From Protostelium mycophagum (taxonomy: Eukaryota; Evosea; Variosea; Protosteliida; Protosteliaceae), in the NCBI GenBank assembly GCA_002081555.1, contig MZNV01002174.1:1-28133 (forward strand): a stretch of DNA of 28,133 nt, in the 5' to 3' direction. The position numbers and the translations under genes are program-made. Below the pieces are notes generated by a model, which was not told where the DNA came from, ran no database searches, and saw nothing but the letters and a program-made list of their open reading frames with translations. Below, one piece after another: positions 22,001-28,133 of this stretch. Position 1 is the first letter of the stretch. Every line of letters begins with the position of its first letter.

Positions 22001-22725
22001 ATTATCCAATATTTTTAATTTTGGAAATTTATGTATTGCGTGGCTACGATAGTTTGGCTGCAGCGTGATGTTATTACCTTCTAAATTAAGTCCTACAAGA
22101 TTGGGACAATATTCTTTTATGACATCCAATTGCTCTATTTCTGACAGCTTGTACACGTGAGTTGCATCTTAATCGGTTTCTTCGGTACCTGATTGTTAGC
22201 GAGTGATAGTGTCTTCAATTTTGGAAACTGTGCCAAACCGGTGACGTCACTGATGTCATTTCCACTCAAATACAACGTTGTAATTTGGTAGTGCAGTGGG
22301 CCCACATCGTCGATCTACAACACATCAGAATTGTACAAAGAAAAGGAAACAGCTGAATTGAACACCTCTGAAATGGACTTTTCCACCAAATTGATCTTCA
22401 ATGCATCCACCATGTTTGGATACTTCTGCATAGCACTGCTAAGGCTCAATCCCTTTGTAATAAGCATCTTTCTTATGGTCTGTGTCTTTGGCGGTAAGAG
22501 TAACACAGAATCACCAGACGATGACATCTTTTGCAGCTTTTCCTTGGCCTTTTTCGCCTTCAGATTCTGTAAGGACTGGAATATTCTTTGTTCCTATCTT
22601 CAATTAGATGTATATGGAGTATTATCCTATATCGTATCCACCTTCTGATTTGGAGAGCCTTGATTTCTCCTCAGGATAGATAAATAAGCACTTCGAGAAA
22701 CACTTCCTTCATCTTCGAGATTCAT
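16035..22725 (-). CDS. LRR and coiled-coil centriole/basal-body-type protein (LRRCC1/VFL1-like)
   Basis: About 27 exons join without a break into a protein of roughly 1,400 residues starting MNLEDEGSVSRSAYLSILRR. Residues about 110-200 are SDS22-like LRRs (QITTLYLSGNDISDV, LAQFPKLKTLSLANNQ, LVGLNLEGNNI, FPKLKILDNK). Almost everything after is charged coiled coil, for example LRREL and EELEEQKNRRKLAEKAAEE. Embedded are Sfi1-like motifs where Phe/Leu and Trp-Arg recur: KFLRLWRGAA, AFVFWRERV, QFFQSWRNYV, RVFKRWLS and HHFRKWHNQL; such repeats bind centrin in Sfi1. It ends EIEDLESKIMSKFQQR, followed by AATAAA on the minus strand. N-terminal LRRs plus a long coiled coil resemble LRRCC1/VFL1 or centriolin of centrioles; the Sfi1-like part supports a centrosome or basal-body role. 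The orthology is a proposal; the gene structure is firm. Confidence 0.85.
18894..19022. repeat. Nested inverted repeat inside an intron (MITE-like hairpin)
   Basis: GTTGCGTCGTCA (18898-18909) pairs with 19004-19015. GGAAATAGCGGTTAA (18915-18929) pairs with 18975-18989, and GCAGATC (18931-18937) pairs with 18946-18952. CATTGTT/AACAATG lie at the outer edges. The whole forms one long imperfect hairpin of about 125 bp within an intron of the coiled-coil gene. No clear target-site duplication is visible. Confidence 0.85.
20965..21024 (+). repeat. 10-bp minisatellite, six copies
   Basis: Six head-to-tail units of GATAGATTGA or GATGGATTGA lie in an intron of the coiled-coil gene. Units two and three share the G variant and the others carry A. 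Confidence 0.95.
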
Positions 22726-22923
22726 CGCGCTGCTGCGATGAGCTCATCCGTTGAACTTCTCTCGCGCGGGAAATTCAAATAATGTTATTACGAATATCTA
22801 CAATTGCCGTTAGAGGAAGGTTGAACACCAAAAAGACAAACGAAGCACCCGAGAAATGATCAAGTGACAACTTTGGTTCTCACATAAATAGAAAATATAA
22901 TTTTACAGAGTTTTCGATCATCG
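22726..22923. promoter_or_regulatory. 5' flank of the coiled-coil gene with an E2F-like site
   Basis: About 40 bp upstream of the start codon (reading the minus strand) lies TTTCCCGCGCGAGAG at about 22758-22772, which matches the TTTCCCGC core bound by E2F/DP factors. Centriole genes are often cell-cycle regulated, so such a site would make sense, but the same motif also occurs in introns here. No gene is seen in the interval. Confidence 0.35.
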
Positions 22924-23311
22924 TCAATCTATTTCAAGGCCGGTGTGGTAATTTCCATCAATCTGTAGCTGCACAAGATTCTCCCAGAGACTCATAAGAG
23001 GCGTGACAGTGCCAGTCATCCTATTACCTCTTGTGATGAATCTTTCCATTTTTATGAGTGAGCCGAAGCTATCAGGAACCTTTTGGTGTGTCAGTCTCTC
23101 GGATATGACATTTATGACAGCACGCCGGTATTGGCGGAGACGGTGTTCACACGGCATGAAAAATAAGCTTACTCCTCCGGTGAGATGACAATAGAGAACA
23201 TTAAATTCTGATAGTAGTCAATACACTTGCAGTTCCGAGAGACCCAATCCTTCTGTGATGAATCCGCGGAGGACCAATCTTCCTCCCAACGGATTCGCCG
23301 GCAACGTGGTC
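22924..23311 (-). pseudogene. Remnant of an LRR receptor gene
   Basis: In order on the minus strand: WTTLPANPLGGRLVLRGF, ITEGLGLSELQVY, a stop, NVLYCHLTGG followed by a GTAAGC donor, then after an acceptor VPDSFGSLIKMERFITRGNR, TGTVTPLMSLWENLVQLQI and a stop. The join LTGG/VPDSFG falls at the same place as LTGG/VPDGFG in the receptor kinase at 5597-12845, and the next repeat aligns in the same spacing, so this is a partial relative of that gene's ectodomain. No TM or kinase part follows before the next gene. A frame upstream (to about 23600) contains no recognisable LRR. Confidence 0.55.
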
Positions 23312-23619
23312 CACGGTATCTATCAGGATGGAGGGTCTACACGGTCCTGAGAGATTTAGCTTGTGAGATGACGTTGTGTTGCATCTTTTCTTTGAGCAGA
23401 ATGATAGAGAGTATACCAGAACGGCGCCACCAAAACCCTGGGCCCATGGTTCCATCTGCATTCTCCATCTCTGCGCACTGTACAGTGATTTGTCTTCTTC
23501 CCCTGAAAATGTTCCCGCGCAATGTTGAGGTTTGAGGGAGGAGGTCGGGGGTAACAAGCGCAATTCTCCAGAATCTATTTTCAAAAATTGACAGATCTGA
23601 GCAGCGAAATTCACAAAGG

Positions 23620-25199
23620 CTATTTATTATTTTCAATAGTCTCTACAGTAACATTAACCTCTTGTGTTGTCGTTCCAGATGTAGTTACTGTGGATTTTAA
23701 TAGATCTATCAAGGTCAGTGATATGCCAGATTACACGAGTGTAGTATACTTACTCAGCGAGAACCAATCCCGTATCCGTGTGATGGGCATGTTGAGTTCT
23801 AAAATGAGGGAGATGATGATGAGTCGGATCGCGTACGTGATGCAATTTTCGGCGAACCATTTTTGATATGCTGGAGCAGATACAACCTTTGACTTATCAG
23901 ACAAAAACTAGAATATACAATCTTTGGTGCAACATTTCACTGTGTGACTTCGCAAAAATACAACGAGATTCTCTTACCGAATCGATCACAATCTGTAGTA
24001 GAGAATTGGTGATACTGAGCAGCAGAATGGCGATCATCTTGTACATCATCTTGGCAATGTTAGCACCGAATTTTCCCTGAATTTTGTCTCACATTTCTGA
24101 TGTTGTAGGCCATGATCTGTGGCATGACTTTCATTAATCTGTAGCCATAAATAGCAAAGCCGATTCCAAAACTGAGCCATAACACCAGGTAGTAAGCTGT
24201 GCAGACATAAAGAAAGGGTTTGTACCCGGCAGGATCTGCGATGGTCCAGTTTCCTGCTACCTGCACCAACCATCAGCAAAGTTTCTAGATGATCCATCGA
24301 AAATGCATTGACATGCCTCACCCTCACAATCCAAATGCCGAGGGAAATACCGGTGATGACGAGGAATGGGACTTTGTATCTCTGTAAGAAGGTCACCGTG
24401 TTCATCACTTCCTCGACTGTGAGCGTTTCGTTGTAATCTGAGTTGATCTTCCTGATCATATCGCGTTTGCGTATTGATCTCATTGTTGTCTGGTATAGCT
24501 CAACCCTAAAACTGGATCAGATAAACCGTTTAGAGTCAAAGAAGATGAAGTTAATCATACACACCAATGTAGTAACATTCCGCAGAAAATGACAACAAAG
24601 AGCCAATCAACAAAGAAGTGAATGCCGTGGTACACTGGATTCGGCATCACACGATAAATTCCCCAGTAGTCCATTGTCGCCGTTAGGATGTTCACTACCA
24701 CAGTCAACACTTCGAATCTTAAAAAGTTCCAACGAAGATCTTACACAGACAAATGAACCAGATCAAAAACAGTTGGAATTTGATCACTCGTCTGACCGGG
24801 GCATCACCGATCCTTTCAGATCTGAATCTAACCTCGAGAAAGAGCCGCCATGAAATGAGGAGGATCAAGATGAAGCTGGCCGCAGTGTCAAATGATCGAA
24901 GAATCGTGGGGGCTTTTGGATTGAAGTTTCGGATATCTGACCGGTAATGAGGAATTAAAGAAGGTGAGATACCCACTGTCAGTGCACAAGTGAGTCAAAA
25001 CCGTTCCATTCACTTCTGGACTGGACCACCTAGATTGTGGTGTCAGCCATTGTCACAAAGTAATGCTTGACACTTGCCCTAGAAAGCATCGGCAATGGCC
25101 ATCATGTTGGCACACTCCTAACCCCTCGCAATCGGTACAAGGTGTAAATGCACACACACAGACTAATAACAAAGAGGATACCAACGCAAGCTTGTTCAT
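23620..25199 (-). CDS. Secreted EGF-like plus seven-transmembrane protein
   Basis: The first exon gives the signal peptide MNKLALVSSLLLVCVCAF and a cysteine-rich EGF-like segment CTDCEGLGVCQHDGHCRCF. Seven hydrophobic helices follow: SFILILLISW, FQLFLIWFICLFEVLTVVV, FFVDWLFVVIFCGMLLHWW, FLVITGISLGIWIV, FLYVCTAYYLVLWLSFGIGF, MIAILLLSITNSLLQIVI and YAIRLIIISLILELNM. A Ser/Thr-rich tail ends VNVTVETIENNK. VELYQ after helix 3 resembles the THH1/TOM1/TOM3 family of 7TM proteins, but that link is weak; it is a candidate surface receptor. One problem remains: after IMAYNIRN the frame must be restored either by a 16-nt intron (24077-24092) or by removing one base of the T run at 24071-24074. All other joins use normal introns. 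The gene may therefore be intact with a sequence error, or a fresh pseudogene. Confidence 0.72.
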
Positions 25200-25378
25200 C
25201 CTGCTGCCTCTTCGGTGGAAAGATTAAAATGAGCTCAGATCTTGAGGTTGTCCAGGTGCAACTTCTACCGCAGATTGGATTAAAACACGGTAACAACCGT
25301 TGCTGGCGGTCTGACTTCAAAATACCCGTGAAGAGAATCTCAAGAAATGTTATCACCACCCACGAAATTTGTCAGCAT

Positions 25379-25552
25379 CTATAAACCTCCAAAGTCGGCA
25401 GCTGAACACACTTCTAAACTTGAAGAAAAGCGAATTACAGACCCAAGCTGTGGAAGCGACACGGCTCCCGCGGGATAACTCTTCCAAATGTTGCACTCCC
25501 AGTCACTTTCTCTCGAAAAATAATTGGAGGTAGTTACTACACGCAGTTCCAT
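25379..25552 (-). CDS. Short ORF of unknown function upstream of the 7TM gene
   Basis: A 57-codon frame starts MELRVVTTSNYFSRESDWEC and ends SAADFGGL. It has two Trp and three Cys and no recognised domain. It could be a fragment of a secreted protein or a chance frame; the downstream 150 bp has no continuation I can join. Low confidence. Confidence 0.2.
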   Translation of the reverse strand: MELRVVTTSNYFSRESDWECNIWKSYPAGAVSLPQLGSVIRFSSSLEVCSAADFGGL

Positions 25553-25925
25553 AGTACATACTGTGTTACTTCACACCAGCAGGGTTACTTCTTTTTGGGG
25601 GGTGGCATACCCTATAGAAAAAGAGGCCCATTGGGCTGTTTCACATTTGACACGTGAGGAGTCGCACCTAAGCGAATGACATCACGAACCGTAATTTAGT
25701 CACCTCAGAAAATCACCTCAGTCTTCGGTGTTCTACAATTCTGCTGGACAACCCCTGGAAGAGACTCGGAGAAAATGTCAATTAGAATGTGGGAGTGCAC
25801 TTGTCAGAAAACCCGAGGCAAGATGGAAGAGGGGATAATTGGAAGTCTACTCGCAGCCGAAAACACAACCAACCTTAATAAAATAGTGTTTCTGGTTATA
25901 TAATCGTTTTTTATTATTGTGCAGA
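25553..25925. other. Spacer between the 7TM and SH3 genes
   Basis: No gene is seen. It holds the sequence GGTTACTTCTTTTTGG (25583-25598), which recurs with one change at 27984-27999, and a short inverted pair GGCCCA/TGGGC near 25630. Confidence 0.4.
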
Positions 25926-26986
25926 TCATTCCAAGAAGGAGCCCTGCTTTTTCAATCTCTGCTGAAGGTCTTTGATCTTGCCGCTGACCTGACGAATTAC
26001 ATAAACCTCTTAAGACTTTTTGTTGTGTTGATGATTGCAAGGAATCTTACCTTAGTTGTGTTTAATTGTATTGTGGAGTTATCTTCCTCCTCCTCTACAA
26101 CGAGTCAATCTTCACAACCAAAAAGAAATGAATTTCCCGCCAATATCACAATTCAAAATTCAAACCTTCTGCGTAGCTAGGATCCTCCTCGCCAGAAACG
26201 GTCTTGGGCATGGTCTTCGTTTTGTTGGTGGACTCCACATAATTACTGGGGAAATAACCAAAAAACTCTGTGCGGAGGTTCTGGCCGCGGCACCAGCCCG
26301 AAGACTCGTCCTTGTCAGACAGGAGCACGAGCTTTGATCATTCAGTCATCAATAGTTTTAAAAGATGTAGAAAGAGGCCACGTTCGTTTTTCAAGTTGAT
26401 ACCAATTCATACCTCATCACCGACTCGGATGTCTAATTCTGCATCCGATCTGGCTTCATAGGTCGCAATCACCCTCACAATCTGTAAAAATCAGCATGAA
26501 AAATTGATAACTACTTCCACCTTGCATTCTTCTGTATCTGATTCTGCAGTGACTGGATCTAATTCTGTGGTGACTGGTGGCTTTGGTGTTGTCTCTTCTA
26601 CTTCAATTTGCTTTGTCTCTGGATCGACAACACCAATGATTGAGGTCTCGATGATCTCTACCTGAACGTAACTGAGTTAAGAATAAGATTGTTTCCAAAT
26701 AGAATTTACTTTCGGTGGAGGACGATCGATTGATGTTTTAATCTCGAAAGTCTTTTCAGGTTGCGCCTCTGGCTCTGGCTCCCGATCTGGCACTGCAGGA
26801 AGTTCTGGCACTGCAGGATCTGCAGGAAGTTCAAAAGTTTTGAGAGTTGGTGGCTTCTTTGTGAGTGGCTGGGGCGATTTGGTGAAAAAAGAGAACGCAA
26901 ATCTTACGATGTTAGATTAGAATGAAGAATGATGATTACCTGCCGACAACGAGCAGTGAGAGACCAACAGCGATTTGAGCCCACAT
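25926..26986 (-). CDS. Membrane-anchored SH3 domain protein
   Basis: Exons join to about 230 residues. MWAQIAVGLSLLVVGRFAF gives an N-terminal hydrophobic anchor. A proline-rich acidic region (PADPAVPELPAVPDREPEPE, RPPPK) and an acidic Thr/Glu stretch follow. Then comes one SH3 domain: VRVIATYEARSDAELDIRVG, DEL, then VLLLSDKDESSGWCRGQNL and FFGYFPSNYVES. The ALYDY-like strand, the GWxxG turn and the PSNYV end, which form the proline-peptide groove, are all present. The last exons read EEEEDNSTIQLNTTK and KIKDLQQRLKKQGSFLE. The domain order suggests an adaptor held at a membrane that binds proline-rich partners; its own PxxP stretches could bind the SH3 domain in cis. The start is the Met that opens the hydrophobic segment, and the first intron is 37 nt. 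Confidence 0.85.
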
Positions 26987-27384
26987 TATGATGGATGATT
27001 GTGGGTGTGTTTCCGATCGGGTTTGTAAACGGGAGGAGATTATTTCTTTTGGCGGGAGATTTCTCGTTTGATTTATTTATTATGATTTTGCTTCGTTCAA
27101 CAGCAACGAGGGACCTTTTCTGGCGCATGTCTTTATCAATTTCCCGCGCAAAAGATGAGAAGCTGATGCTCTGAGGTCAAAGATGGTCAAACCAGACCTG
27201 GAGACCTTGAAGATATTTGGTCGTATTTTTTATGAAATTTCATCTGTGTGTACATATTTTGAGAAGTTACTACTTTACGTTTCTCGCTATTTACCGAGAA
27301 AAAGCACGTTTAACTTTTAGGAAGTAACTTTGCCACAAAAGACAAAACGCGAGATTGAACACACATCAACACACAACAACAACA
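26987..27384. promoter_or_regulatory. Divergent promoter region of the SH3 and small basic protein genes
   Basis: The two genes start at its two ends. It carries TTGGCGGGAGATTT (about 27048-27061) and TTTCCCGCGC (about 27139-27148), two E2F-like cores in opposite orientation, and the inverted pair AAGTTACT/AGTAACTT around 27264-27330. No TATA box is obvious. Confidence 0.45.
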
Positions 27385-27606
27385 ATGGTGCGCAGAAAGA
27401 GTCAAGAGAAAGCCGCTGGAGAGCCTATATTTTCGGCACCAAGCCAAGATCCCTCTTCTAACTTGAGTGAGAGTAGGAAGTCTGTAGATGGGGGAGAGAC
27501 GAGATCCGCAAAGCCCAACAAGCTGGAGAGAAGAAGGTCGTTCATGGATAAGTTCAATGCGAAGTTCTTCCCGCTGACTGGCTCAAGCGATCCTCACAAG
27601 ATATGA
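27385..27606 (+). CDS. Small basic serine-rich protein, function unknown
   Basis: A single-exon frame of 73 codons begins MVRRKSQEKAAGEP after an A-rich leader (CAACAACAACAATGG), a good context for a eukaryotic start. The middle is Ser-rich (PSSNLSESRKSVDGGE), and the end has a basic amphipathic stretch KLERRRSFMDKFNAKFFPL. RRSF and RKSV look like basophilic kinase sites. AATAAA follows the stop at 27621-27626. No domain is recognised. Compact promoter, start context and poly(A) signal support a real gene. Confidence 0.6.
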   Translation: MVRRKSQEKAAGEPIFSAPSQDPSSNLSESRKSVDGGETRSAKPNKLERRRSFMDKFNAKFFPLTGSSDPHKI

Positions 27607-27620
27607 TGAGGAAGGATGTA

Positions 27621-27626
27621 AATAAA
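27621..27626 (+). terminator. Polyadenylation signal of the small basic protein gene
   Basis: AATAAA starts 15 bases after the stop codon. Confidence 0.5.
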
Positions 27627-28133
27627 TGTAAATATGTAATGACATAGCGTTCCTTCAACATGACTCAGAACTAAATCCTTGTCAATCAAAGACAGAAGCT
27701 TCTTTTCTGCAAATTGGTCCATCTGCGGCGCTACAACAGAACTGAGTTTTTGAGTTTTGATGTATTGCTTGTTTTAGTCAGATTCTGCACTTTTTGAATT
27801 TTTTTACAACATTCTGTACTCCTCCAACTCTCCTATTATACAAAGACTCATCAGTACAAGAAACAAGCTCCTAAAGGGTCATCTGTCTGAAGACCAGATA
27901 TCAGACCATTGTCCACTACACTAACTGCATGGCTGGTATAGGCTTTCCAGTGTAAAACCGTACATTGTCCTTTTTGGATGGGGGGTTATTTCTTTTTGGC
28001 CCAGAATAATTCTGAATCCGGAATTTCCTTTATTATTCCTGCAATTACCTGATTGAAGGAAATGGAGAGAGATAAAGAAAGTTGTTGTTTATTTATCCAC
28101 AAAAGCAAAAACCTTCCTAACTGTCAGAAGACT
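27627..28133. other. Gene-free right end of the window
   Basis: AT-rich sequence without a supportable frame. It contains GGTTATTTCTTTTTGG (27984-27999), related to 25583-25598, directly after GGGG. Nothing else is recognised. Confidence 0.4.

Noticed and set aside
1-28133. tRNA, rRNA or CRISPR array
   Set aside because: No cloverleaf, rRNA-like block or regularly spaced direct repeats were seen; the only tandem array is the 10-bp minisatellite.

Overview
The window is nuclear DNA from a unicellular eukaryote. The genes are cut by many short GT-AG introns, mostly about 35-110 nt, and there is no operon structure. The mix of a leucine-rich-repeat (LRR) receptor with a tyrosine-kinase-like catalytic domain, an EGF/7-transmembrane protein and a long centriole-type coiled-coil protein points to a protist able to build basal bodies. 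An amoeboflagellate amoebozoan (for example a protostelid) is my best guess, at low confidence, because it rests on gene content only. All gene models below were assembled by hand, joining exons across GT-AG introns so that one reading frame and one recognisable domain order are kept.

Layout. 163-2956: a decayed PIF/Harbinger-like DNA transposon with long inverted ends, a leftward AT-hook protein gene with a one-base frameshift, and a rightward DDE transposase broken by internal duplications. 3070-4991 (+): a seven-exon Nudix hydrolase of the CoA-diphosphatase type with a C-terminal membrane helix. 5597-12845 (-): a receptor kinase of about 37 exons and roughly 1,400 residues (signal peptide, LRR ectodomain, membrane-proximal domain, one TM helix, complete kinase), including a 5-nt exon. 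12846-13591: a divergent promoter region with a 19-bp perfect hairpin. 13592-15052 (+): an endonuclease III-like DNA glycosylase. 15349-16013 (+): a wrecked Gfo/Idh/MocA oxidoreductase (Gal80-like) pseudogene. 16035-22725 (-): an LRR plus coiled-coil protein of about 1,400 residues with Sfi1-like W-R motifs. 22924-23311 (-): a remnant of another LRR receptor gene. 23620-25199 (-): a secreted-EGF/7TM protein with one frame problem. 25926-26986 (-): an SH3 protein with an N-terminal hydrophobic anchor. 27385-27606 (+): a small intronless basic protein.

The genes do not form one pathway. Receptor kinase, 7TM receptor and SH3 adaptor could all serve surface signalling, but nothing in the sequence links them. 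The least expected signal is in the introns. They carry over-represented short palindromes (TGACGTCA, TTGACANNTGTCAA, TACAACGTTGTA-type and TTTCCCGCC/TTTCCCGCGC), and several of these sit directly against 3' splice sites.
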